From NCBI GenBank assembly GCA_900555175.1, contig USJT01000083.1:1-5724 (forward strand): a stretch of 5,724 nt of DNA, given 5' to 3'. Position numbers and translations under genes: made by a program. Below the pieces are notes generated by a model. It did no database searches. It was not told where the DNA came from and saw nothing but the letters and a program-made list of their open reading frames with translations. Below are positions 1 through 5,724 of the stretch, piece by piece (position 1 is the first letter of the stretch; the number at the start of each line of letters is the position of its first letter). Origin of the DNA: an uncultured bacterium. Its GTDB lineage: Bacteria; Cyanobacteriota; Vampirovibrionia; Gastranaerophilales; Gastranaerophilaceae.

Positions 1-68
1 AAAAAAAAACCGATACAAAAATCGAATGATACAAATAAATAATAAATAATAGATAATAGGGAAGTTTA
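1..68 (+). other. AT-rich leader upstream of the efflux pump, possibly holding the end of an upstream gene
   Basis: This short stretch precedes the pump start. All three forward frames are open from base 1 and close quickly, at 27-29, 40-42 and 47-49. Any of them could be the last codons of an upstream gene, most plausibly the periplasmic adaptor that normally precedes an RND pump; the sequence does not say which. GATACAAA occurs twice (12-19 and 28-35), and the rest is AAT/TAA-type simple sequence. I see no credible -35/-10 pair, which agrees with the pump being transcribed from further upstream. AGGGAAG at 58-64 is the pump's Shine-Dalgarno site. Confidence 0.4.
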
Positions 69-3000
69 ATGAAAAAAATATTAGATAAAGATCAGCTTTT
101 CTTTTTCATAAGAAAACCGAGATTTGCTTTAGTAATATCAGTATGTATAGTCATTTTAGGTTTAATATCTTTACTAAGCTTGAAACAAGAAAGTTACCCT
201 GATGTAACTCCGCCTCAGGTTAGAGTTTCAGCATCATATCAAGGTGCGAGTGCCGAAGTTATTGAATCTTCTGTTGCAACCGTATTAGAAAACAAATTAA
301 ACGGTGTTGAAAATATGTCTTACATGACATCAACTTCAACTGACGGTAGGTACAGTTTTACAATTTATTTTAAAGTCGGCACTGATAAAAACATCAACCT
401 TATGAATGTACAAAACTTAATTCAAAGGGTTCAATCACAACTTCCCGAAGAAGTTCAAAGAACAGGTGTAACAGCAATAAGCAGAACATCAGGTTCAGGT
501 GCTATCATCCTGACTTTGTATCCAGAATCAGGCAACTGGTCACAATTAGATTTAACAAACTACGGTTCTATATATATTAAAGATGAACTAAAACGTGTTG
601 AAGGTGTTGCAGATGTAAGCGTATTCGGTGGCGGTAATTACTCAATGAGAATATGGCTTGACCCTCAAAAAATGGCAGGGTTGCACGTTTCAACAAGCGA
701 AGTAAAAAATGCAATTACAAGTCAAAATACTCAAGTTGCAACAGGTGCTCTTGGAGCATTACCGACAGATGATCCGCAAGCTTTGCAAATTACATTGAAA
801 ACACCGGGCAGACTTGATCAGGTTGAGCAGTTTGAAAATATCATTATACGTTCAAATTCGGACGGTTCAAACGTAAAAATTAAAGATATCGCAAGAGTAG
901 AACTTGGTGCAGAATCTTATTCAAACCTTGGTCTTGTTAACGGTAAACCTTCAGCGGTTGTTGTTATTTCACAATTACCTGATGCAAATATTCTTAACCT
1001 TTCAAAGGCTGTAAAAGCTAAGGTTAATGAAATTAACGGACGTTTGAATAACGGAATTAAAATTCTTTATGTAAAAGATGATGCTGATTTCATTCACGAA
1101 TCAATGAAAGAAGTTGAATTTACAATCCTTATGACAGGCTTAATCGTTGTTATAATCATATTCTTATTCCTTGGTGACGGTATGGCAACACTTGTTCCTT
1201 GTGCGACAATTCCTGTTTCATTAATCGGAACATTCTTTGCACTGAACGTTATGGGAATGACGATTAACCTGTTATCACTCTTTGCTTTAGTATTAGCAGT
1301 AGGTGTTGTAGTTGATGATGCGATTGTTGTAATCGAAAACGTTAAACGACACATCGAAGAAGGGAAATCTGCAATTATTGCAACACAACTTACAATGCAG
1401 GAAGTAGGTTTTGCACTTGTTGCTATGGCTTTGGTATTAATGGCAGTATTTGTACCGATTATATTTATGACAGGTATGACAGGTGTTATGTACAAACAAT
1501 TTGCCGTATGTATTGCAGTTTCTATCGCAATATCAGCAATATGTGCGTTAACTCTTTCTCCTGCAATGTGCTCTCACTTCTTGGGACAACAAAAGAAAGA
1601 ACATGATTTCAGCAAACATCCTTTACTTGAACATATTGACAATATCAAAGAAAGAATTAATAAGAAAACTTCAGTATTAGTTGTAAAATTTAACGAACTA
1701 TTCAGTAAAGTTGAAGACTTCTATCTTGAATACGTAAAAAAATTCGTTTATAACAAAAAACTTGTTGCAATGATTTATGCAGGCATTGTTCTTTTAACAT
1801 TAATCTCCTTCAAAACAATATCAACAGGCTTTATTCCTGATGAAGACCAAGGGGTATTAATTGCAAGTATTACACTTCCTGACGGTGCTTCTTTATCAAG
1901 AACAGAAGCTGTTGCGAGAAAATTTGTTGACGAAATAAAAGATATTCCTGGTGTAAACCCTGAAAAATTAACAGTATTTGGCGGTGAAGGTGCCGTAAAC
2001 TCTGCTAACGTAATTATACAGTTAAAAGATTACAGCGAAAGAAAAATGAATCCGATAAAATGGGTTGTAAGAAAATGCAAAGGCGAAGAAACAAACCTTA
2101 CACACACAGCCATACTAAATAAAATAAGAGTAGTTGCCGCAAATACAAAAGAAGCTCAAATTCAAGCTTTTTCACCTCCTGCAATTAACGGTATGAGTAT
2201 GATGGGCGGTTTTGAATTCCAAATGTTATCTCAAGGGGAATACACTCCTCAAGAAATGGAAACCTGGGCAAACAAACTTATTGCCGCTGCAAACCAAAAC
2301 CCGACATTATCAAGTGTTAATACGACATTCCAAGCCAATGTTCCTCAATACATTGTTGAAATCGATTATGAAAAAGCACTTGCTCAAAATGTTGATTTAC
2401 AAGAATTATATTCTACACTTTCATCAATGCTTGGAACATATTATGTTAACGACTTCAACAAATATGACAGGGTATTTAAAGTTCAAATGCAAGCTGAAAG
2501 CCATTTCAGAGATAAAGCAACTGACCTGTCAGGCATTTATGTAAAAAATAACAATGGTGTAATGGTACCGATAATGTCAATTGTAAAATTGAAACAAACA
2601 GTAGGTACAGCATCAATTACAAGATACAACCAATATAAATCCGTACAAATTCAAGGTCAACAAGCTTCAGGAAAAAGCTCAGGTGATGCTATGAACGCTA
2701 TGGAACAAGTTGCAAAACAAACATTACCTGATGATATGACCTTCGACTGGTCAGGAACTTCAGCTCAAGAAAGAGAAGCTTCAGGACAAACATTAATGAT
2801 TGTCGGAATGGCCCTAATCTTTGTTTACCTGTTCCTTGTCGCATTGTACGAAAGTTATACAATTCCGATTGCTGTTCTTTTGATATCACCTATTGCAGCT
2901 TTGGGAGCTTTAATATTCCAAATGATGATTAACCAATCATTTGATATTTATTCTCAAGTAGGTATGATTACCTTAATCGGTCTTGCAGCAAAACAATCTA

Positions 3001-3320
3001 TTCTTATTGTTGAATTTGCAAAAGAAGAACACGAAAAATACGGACTTCCTGTAAAAGAAGCTGCCGTTAAAGCCGCTAAACTAAGATTTAGAGCTATTAT
3101 GATGACAGAACTTGCATTTATCATCGGTGTTTTACCAATGTTATTTGCAACTGGTGCCGGTGCAAATTCAAGAATTTCTGTTGGTTCAACAGTATTTGGC
3201 GGAATGATTGCAGCAGCAACACTAGGTGCTGCTCTAACACCTGCCTTTTACGTTATAGTTCAAGAATTTGTAGATTTGTTCCCTAAAAAAGAAATTACAG
3301 AAAAAGATTTGGAGATGTAA
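69..3320 (+). CDS. RND multidrug efflux pump, AcrB/MexB-like (HAE1 type), inner-membrane subunit
   Basis: Proton-driven inner-membrane transporter that would take up hydrophobic or amphiphilic compounds from the periplasm or membrane and pass them to a TolC-type channel through an adaptor protein. The RND layout is complete: TM1 near residues 17-37, a large periplasmic porter/docking domain (38-345), TM2-TM6 (about 347-500), TM7 (565-583), a second periplasmic domain (584-905) and TM8-TM12 (906-1064). The proton relay is intact: D416/D417 in TM4 within [13 protein letters not shown]975 in TM10 within [15 protein letters not shown], and R1006 and T1013 in TM11, matching AcrB D407/D408, K940, R971 and T978. 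Other family signatures are [11 protein letters not shown] (41-51), [14 protein letters not shown] (186-199), FIPDEDQG (588-595) and GGFEF (713-717). The DD pair points to drug (HAE) rather than metal (HME) pumps. It is about 34 residues longer than AcrB, through inserts near 505-555 and 658-672. The start has AGGGAAG four bases upstream. The next gene begins five bases after the stop. The exact substrate is unknown. Confidence 0.97.
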   Translation: MKKILDKDQLFFFIRKPRFALVISVCIVILGLISLLSLKQESYPDVTPPQVRVSASYQGASAEVIESSVATVLENKLNGVENMSYMTSTSTDGRYSFTIYFKVGTDKNINLMNVQNLIQRVQSQLPEEVQRTGVTAISRTSGSGAIILTLYPESGNWSQLDLTNYGSIYIKDELKRVEGVADVSVFGGGNYSMRIWLDPQKMAGLHVSTSEVKNAITSQNTQVATGALGALPTDDPQALQITLKTPGRLDQVEQFENIIIRSNSDGSNVKIKDIARVELGAESYSNLGLVNGKPSAVVVISQLPDANILNLSKAVKAKVNEINGRLNNGIKILYVKDDADFIHESMKEVEFTILMTGLIVVIIIFLFLGDGMATLVPCATIPVSLIGTFFALNVMGMTINLLSLFALVLAVGVVVDDAIVVIENVKRHIEEGKSAIIATQLTMQEVGFALVAMALVLMAVFVPIIFMTGMTGVMYKQFAVCIAVSIAISAICALTLSPAMCSHFLGQQKKEHDFSKHPLLEHIDNIKERINKKTSVLVVKFNELFSKVEDFYLEYVKKFVYNKKLVAMIYAGIVLLTLISFKTISTGFIPDEDQGVLIASITLPDGASLSRTEAVARKFVDEIKDIPGVNPEKLTVFGGEGAVNSANVIIQLKDYSERKMNPIKWVVRKCKGEETNLTHTAILNKIRVVAANTKEAQIQAFSPPAINGMSMMGGFEFQMLSQGEYTPQEMETWANKLIAAANQNPTLSSVNTTFQANVPQYIVEIDYEKALAQNVDLQELYSTLSSMLGTYYVNDFNKYDRVFKVQMQAESHFRDKATDLSGIYVKNNNGVMVPIMSIVKLKQTVGTASITRYNQYKSVQIQGQQASGKSSGDAMNAMEQVAKQTLPDDMTFDWSGTSAQEREASGQTLMIVGMALIFVYLFLVALYESYTIPIAVLLISPIAALGALIFQMMINQSFDIYSQVGMITLIGLAAKQSILIVEFAKEEHEKYGLPVKEAAVKAAKLRFRAIMMTELAFIIGVLPMLFATGAGANSRISVGSTVFGGMIAAATLGAALTPAFYVIVQEFVDLFPKKEITEKDLEM
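3311..3316 (+). promoter_or_regulatory. Shine-Dalgarno site of the TolC-like gene, inside the pump coding region
   Basis: GGAGAT lies within the last four codons of the pump gene, nine bases before the ATG at 3326. With only five bases between the pump stop and this ATG, a ribosome finishing the pump could reinitiate on the channel gene. This supports the chosen start and a shared transcript. Confidence 0.75.
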
Positions 3321-3325
3321 TTAGA

Positions 3326-4933
3326 ATGAAAAAGATTTTAAATCTGTTTTTAATATGTTCAATAATCACCTTAAATGCCACACCCTCAATGGCAATAAGC
3401 TTTTTTGGCAAAAATAAAACTCAAACAACAGACAAAGAACAAGTTGAAAAAGTTAATAATGTAAGCAAAGTTGAAAAAGTCAAAAAGGCTAAAAAATCAA
3501 ACAAAGTTGCCAAAGAAGAGGAAGTAGAAAAAGTTGAAATTGTCAAACCTGATAATGAAAAGCCAAACCCTAAACGAGAATTAAAAAAGAATAGGGAGAA
3601 TTTAAAACACAGAGAAAAATCTTCTAAAGAAGCAGAAGGCATGTATGAAACAAAATTCCCTGTAATTAACAGCCAAATAGAATACGCTGATATGAACGGA
3701 GAAGTTTCATTAGTTGACTGTATAAAACTCGCAATAACACATCATCCTGCAATTATGTCAGCTATCAGCAACGCAGAAATATATAAAACAATGGTAGGTC
3801 AAGCTTGGTCAAATTATTTTCCGACATTAAGTGCAGGCGTAAGTTATTCCAGAAACGATACATTAATGACAATGTCAAGTTCTTACGCAAGAATGATGTC
3901 TCAAAAATATAATATGTATTATATGCCAACAATTTCAGCGAACTTGCTGTTATTCGATTTTGGGAAAACAAAATCCAATGCTGATATGGCAACAAGGACT
4001 TATGAATCTTCTAGATATGATGCAGAAACAAGTATTGAGCTTGTAATTTATAATGTAAAAGTAGCTTATTATAATCTGGTATTTGCAGAAATTCAAAAAA
4101 AGGTTTATGAAGATACCGTAAAAGATTTTGAACTTCAATATAAACAGGCAAAAGCTCAATACAATATTGGTAGAAAAGCAAAAATTGATGTTACAACTGC
4201 AGAATACAACTTAGGTAACGCTAAAGTAAACTTAATCAAAGCTAAAAATACACTTGAACTTGCAGCAGCAGAGCTTGCAAATGCAGTAGGGATCCCTGAA
4301 TTGGAAAACGTTGTTTTAAAAGACCAATTAAATTCAAAAGCCTATGATGTGAATTTTACAGACCTTTTAAAAACTGCACAAGCATCAAGGCCGGCTCTAT
4401 TATCAGCTAAAAAACTTATGGACGCTGCCGGAATAAATATCAGAAGTGCAAAACGAGCATTTACACCTGACTTATCCGCATTCGGTTCATACAATCAGGG
4501 CGGACGTCAAATAGACAGCGATTACGGGTATCAATTTGGGGTTCAACTAAACTACAACGCAATAAATCTAATGTTATTGAAAAAACAAGTTGATCAGGCT
4601 AAAGCTGAATATAAAAAAGCAGTTGCAGATTATGAACAACAAAGGCAAAATGTTTATTTAGAAGTGAAAAGTGCTTATATAAATCTTTTAAATTCACATG
4701 ACAGCATATCAGTTTCCAAGCTTGCGCTTCAACAGGCAAAAGAACGTCAATATCAAGCATTCAGAAGATATCAAGTCGGACTTGGAGATGCTATCGAATT
4801 TAAAGATGCAGAAAACAGCTACCTAAATGCTCAACTTGATTACTACTCAAACCTTCTAAGCTACAACATAAACGCTGCAGAACTTGAAAGAGTAATTGGA
4901 GCACCGATTAAAGAATCAGAACAAGACTTATAG
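3326..4933 (+). CDS. TolC-family outer-membrane efflux channel with lysine-rich N-terminal extension
   Basis: Trimeric outer-membrane channel and periplasmic tunnel that would form the exit duct for the pump encoded just before it. Residues 1-23 are a classical signal peptide (KK, hydrophobic core, cleavage probably after PSMA). Two tandem OEP repeats follow, about 125-325 and 340-527. Each has a helical hairpin with the TolC tip pattern: YNIGRKAKIDV (279-289) and YQVGLGDAIEF (482-492), comparable to the VGLAT and VGTRT tips of TolC. Each tip is followed by alanine-rich helix repeats ending in VGIPE or IGAPI. FPTLSAGVSYS (165-175) and LLLFDFGKT (207-215) mark the first beta-barrel part; the second barrel part is near 379-411. 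Between signal peptide and channel domain lie about 80 charged residues (roughly 30-105) that most TolC proteins lack. This extension includes a degenerate nine-residue repeat. There is no lipobox at the N-terminus, so it is not an OprM-like lipoprotein. The frame ends in TAG TAA TAA. Family assignment is firm; partnership with the neighbouring pump is inferred from gene order. Confidence 0.95.
   Translation: MKKILNLFLICSIITLNATPSMAISFFGKNKTQTTDKEQVEKVNNVSKVEKVKKAKKSNKVAKEEEVEKVEIVKPDNEKPNPKRELKKNRENLKHREKSSKEAEGMYETKFPVINSQIEYADMNGEVSLVDCIKLAITHHPAIMSAISNAEIYKTMVGQAWSNYFPTLSAGVSYSRNDTLMTMSSSYARMMSQKYNMYYMPTISANLLLFDFGKTKSNADMATRTYESSRYDAETSIELVIYNVKVAYYNLVFAEIQKKVYEDTVKDFELQYKQAKAQYNIGRKAKIDVTTAEYNLGNAKVNLIKAKNTLELAAAELANAVGIPELENVVLKDQLNSKAYDVNFTDLLKTAQASRPALLSAKKLMDAAGINIRSAKRAFTPDLSAFGSYNQGGRQIDSDYGYQFGVQLNYNAINLMLLKKQVDQAKAEYKKAVADYEQQRQNVYLEVKSAYINLLNSHDSISVSKLALQQAKERQYQAFRRYQVGLGDAIEFKDAENSYLNAQLDYYSNLLSYNINAAELERVIGAPIKESEQDL
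3443..3550 (+). repeat. Four degenerate 27-base units encoding a nine-residue repeat in the TolC-like protein
   Basis: Residues 40-75 split into nine-residue units: VEKVNNVSK, VEKVKKAKK, SNKVAKEEE and VEKVEIVKP. At DNA level GTTGAAAAAGT recurs exactly at 3443 and 3470 and as GTAGAAAAAGT at 3524, offsets of 27 and 54 bases. The shared phase suggests internal duplication followed by drift, rather than simple lysine-codon bias alone, although the third unit is poorly conserved. The segment lies in the charged periplasmic extension just after the signal peptide. Confidence 0.55.
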
Positions 4934-4962
4934 TAATAAGTAAAAAAACAGACTATAATATG

Positions 4963-4998
4963 AAAATCCCTTCTATTTTACAAGAAGGGATTTTTGTT
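4963..4998. terminator. Bidirectional rho-independent terminator between convergent genes
   Basis: A perfect 12-bp inverted repeat, AAAATCCCTTCT (4963-4974) and AGAAGGGATTTT (4983-4994), encloses an 8-base loop. On the + strand the stem runs into TTTTTGTT, ending the efflux operon about 30 bases after its stop codons. On the - strand the same stem ends in TTTT and begins eight bases after the stop of the small repeat protein. One hairpin therefore serves both converging transcripts. It should be stronger on the + strand, where the T-run is longer. Confidence 0.9.
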
Positions 4999-5001
4999 AA
5001 T

Positions 5002-5223
5002 TTAAACTTTTTCTTTTTTTTCTTTATGATGTTCTACTTTTTCTGCGACTTTTTCCTTTATTTCGCAAGCCTTTTCCTTCACATCATCTTTAATTTCGTG
5101 CGCTTTTTCTTTTACTTTTTCAGCACCTTCTTTCATATTTTCCTTTAAATCTTCGGCTTTCTCTTTAGCCTTTTCTGCGGCATCGTGCATTTTTTCTTTA
5201 AGTGTTTCTTTATCTTTTTCCAT
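5002..5223 (-). CDS. Small charged 11-residue-repeat protein, LEA group 3-like (73 residues)
   Basis: A 73-residue soluble, alanine/lysine/glutamate-rich protein with no signal peptide or membrane segment, so probably cytoplasmic. From residue 15 it consists of five 11-residue units: AAEKAKEKAED, LKENMKEGAEK, VKEKAHEIKDD, VKEKACEIKEK and VAEKVEHHKEK. Residues 4-14 look like a sixth, weaker unit. The first unit is very close to the group 3 LEA consensus (TAQAAKEKAGE type). Such proteins are usually disordered in water and form amphipathic helices on drying or at membrane surfaces; bacterial members are linked to desiccation, osmotic or general stress. It has one cysteine (C53) and four histidines. 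The frame is open 15 codons further upstream, but the ATG at 5223 has a strong AAGGAAG seven bases before it and the longer N-terminus is hydrophobic and out of pattern, so I chose 5223. It is convergent with the efflux operon and downstream of the MarR-like gene. The specific function is unknown; an apolipoprotein-like or YtxH-like label would also fit. Confidence 0.85.
   Translation of the reverse strand: MEKDKETLKEKMHDAAEKAKEKAEDLKENMKEGAEKVKEKAHEIKDDVKEKACEIKEKVAEKVEHHKEKKEKV
5017..5181 (-). repeat. Five tandem 33-base units encoding 11-residue LEA-like repeats
   Basis: These units cover residues 15-69 of the small protein. Position 1 of each unit is A, L, V, V, V and position 5 is A, M, A, A, V, with K/E/D filling most other positions. 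This gives a right-handed (hendecad) hydrophobic stripe rather than a seven-residue coiled coil. Units three and four (VKEKAHEIKDD and VKEKACEIKEK) are the most alike, suggesting the most recent duplication. Confidence 0.75.
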
Positions 5224-5230
5224 TATAAAA

Positions 5231-5237
5231 CTTCCTT
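5231..5237 (-). promoter_or_regulatory. Shine-Dalgarno site deciding the start of the LEA-like gene
   Basis: Read on the - strand this is AAGGAAG, seven bases before the ATG at 5223. It is the best ribosome binding site on this side of the window and rules in favour of the 73-residue protein over an 88-residue version starting further upstream. Confidence 0.75.
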
Positions 5238-5246
5238 TCTTTTTCA

Positions 5247-5275
5247 ATAACATAAATATTATGAACAACTTTCAA
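5247..5275 (-). promoter_or_regulatory. Possible sigma70-type promoter for the LEA-like gene
   Basis: On the - strand TTGAAA (5275-5270) and TGTTAT (5252-5247) are separated by 17 bases, matching 5 of 6 and 4 of 6 consensus positions. Transcription would begin near 5240, giving a short leader of about 17 bases that still holds the Shine-Dalgarno site. In such AT-rich DNA partial matches are common, so this is only a candidate. Confidence 0.3.
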
Positions 5276-5288
5276 TAAATATTTATGC

Positions 5289-5335
5289 GAAAAAAGGATA
5301 ATCTTTATTCGAAAACATGTACCAAGAAAGATTAT
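5289..5335 (-). terminator. Weak terminator-like hairpin after the MarR-like gene
   Basis: ATAATCTTT (5298-5306) and AAAGATTAT (5327-5335) form a 9-bp inverted repeat around a 20-base loop. On the - strand the stem is followed by CC and then a T6 run (5295-5290). It overlaps the stop codon of the MarR-like gene. The stem is nearly all A/T and the loop is large, so termination would be inefficient; partial read-through into the LEA-like gene is possible. Confidence 0.35.
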
Positions 5336-5724
5336 TTATTTTGCTGTAAAGATAAAGTTATATTCTTTATTTTAATCAAAGTTTTGTTAAACGCTAAAAG
5401 TTCATCCTCTGAAATAAATTTCAATAGAATTCGCAAAGACTCAGTGCTTGAATATATTGAATCCTCGTAAATTTTTTCACCGTTTCTTGTCAGCTCGTAG
5501 TACTTTACCTGAATATTATGAGTATTATTTTTTAGCTCATTTATCAATTTTTTCTTTTTAAGTTTTTCCAAAACTTTCTCAACATAATCCTCATCTCTTA
5601 ATAATACTTTTGCAAGAGTACTTTTGTTCAAATGCGGATAAAATACAAGCGTATTTAATATTATAAATTCATCTAACGTAATTTTATTTTTCATGTTTTC
5701 CGCAAAAGATTTTTTTTGTATAAC
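5332..5724 (-). CDS. MarR-like winged-helix transcriptional regulator, probably N-terminally cut by the window edge
   Basis: Small DNA-binding regulator of the MarR type, usually a dimer that releases DNA on binding a small molecule. Numbering from the in-window ATG at 5694 (120 residues): ITLDEFIILNTL (5-16) matches the family's LT..q..iL helix, NKSTLAKVLL (23-32) and 34-50 form the helix-turn-helix, ending in LKKKKLINEL, and YYELTRNGEKIYED (65-78) is the wing and following helix. Residues 85-116 are the C-terminal dimerisation helix region. The frame stays open for ten further codons to the last base of the window, the ATG at 5694 has no good Shine-Dalgarno site, and a MarR protein starting there would lack the N-terminal dimerisation helix and be shorter than the usual 140-150 residues. 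I therefore infer the true start lies beyond 5724. The typical D-x-R of the wing tip is not evident. It runs towards the LEA-like gene, 108 bases apart; the target is unknown. Confidence 0.75.
   Translation of the reverse strand, partial: VIQKKSFAENMKNKITLDEFIILNTLVFYPHLNKSTLAKVLLRDEDYVEKVLEKLKKKKLINELKNNTHNIQVKYYELTRNGEKIYEDSIYSSTESLRILLKFISEDELLAFNKTLIKIKNITLSLQQNK

Noticed and set aside
1290..1325. Heavy-metal (HME) RND assignment for the pump
   Set aside because: TM4 carries the paired aspartates D416/D417 typical of drug-exporting HAE pumps.
1094..1495. Open frame of 133 codons on the - strand inside the pump gene
   Set aside because: It lies antisense to the membrane segments of a clear RND pump; its threonine/isoleucine-rich composition is the expected shadow of that frame and it has no family features.
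2212..2544. Open frame of 110 codons on the + strand inside the pump gene
   Set aside because: Out-of-frame reading of the pump; the pump frame carries recognisable motifs on both sides without interruption.
3341..3358. Possible lipoprotein signal around C11 of the TolC-like protein
   Set aside because: The residues before the cysteine are F-L-I, without the small residue needed at -1 of a lipobox; cleavage after A23 by signal peptidase I fits better.
3421..3642. Serine/phenylalanine-rich open frame opposite the channel's charged extension
   Set aside because: It is the complement of lysine and glutamate codons; low-complexity composition fully explains it.
4954..4959. Perfect TATAAT before the terminator
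   Set aside because: No matching -35 at the right distance, and it would drive transcription straight into the terminator hairpin; expected by chance in AT-rich DNA.
4960..5148. Phenylalanine-rich open frame on the + strand
   Set aside because: Mirror image of the lysine/glutamate codons of the LEA-like gene on the other strand, and it starts inside the terminator hairpin.
5285..5470. Open frame of 61 codons on the + strand over the end of the MarR-like gene
   Set aside because: No ribosome binding site or recognisable features, and it overlaps a better-supported gene on the - strand.
1..5724. CRISPR arrays, tRNA or rRNA genes, insertion sequences
   Set aside because: No regularly spaced palindromic repeats, tRNA-like cloverleaf, rRNA-like sequence or transposase signature is visible on either strand.

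Overview
The window is AT-rich DNA from a diderm (Gram-negative-type) bacterium. That follows from an inner-membrane RND pump encoded next to a TolC-family outer-membrane channel. Lysine-rich proteins, AT-rich intergenic DNA and purine-rich Shine-Dalgarno sites fit a low-GC host. The general style recalls gut Gastranaerophilales/Melainabacteria, but this is an impression; other low-GC diderms such as Fusobacteriota or Campylobacterota cannot be excluded.

Left and centre (1-4933, + strand): a 68-base leader is followed by an AcrB/MexB-like drug-efflux pump (HAE1-type RND, 1083 residues) and, five bases after its stop, a TolC-like outer-membrane channel (535 residues). The second gene's ribosome binding site lies inside the end of the first, so the two are almost certainly co-transcribed and probably translationally coupled. 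The third tripartite partner, the periplasmic adaptor (AcrA-like), is not in the window; it would be expected just upstream of base 1. No convincing promoter precedes the pump. The operon ends in three consecutive stop codons and a strong 12-bp hairpin that can terminate transcription from both sides.

Right (5002-5724, - strand): two genes converge on the efflux operon. One encodes a 73-residue, highly charged protein made of 11-residue repeats resembling group 3 LEA proteins. The other encodes a MarR-like winged-helix regulator whose reading frame is still open at the right edge, so its N-terminus is probably cut off. Either could be linked to stress or drug response, but nothing in the sequence shows that the regulator controls the pump.

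I see no clearly undescribed system. The more unusual points are a lysine-rich, nine-residue-repeat extension between the signal peptide and channel domain of the TolC-like protein, two insertions plus an acidic residue in TM11 of the pump, and the LEA-like protein next to an efflux operon.
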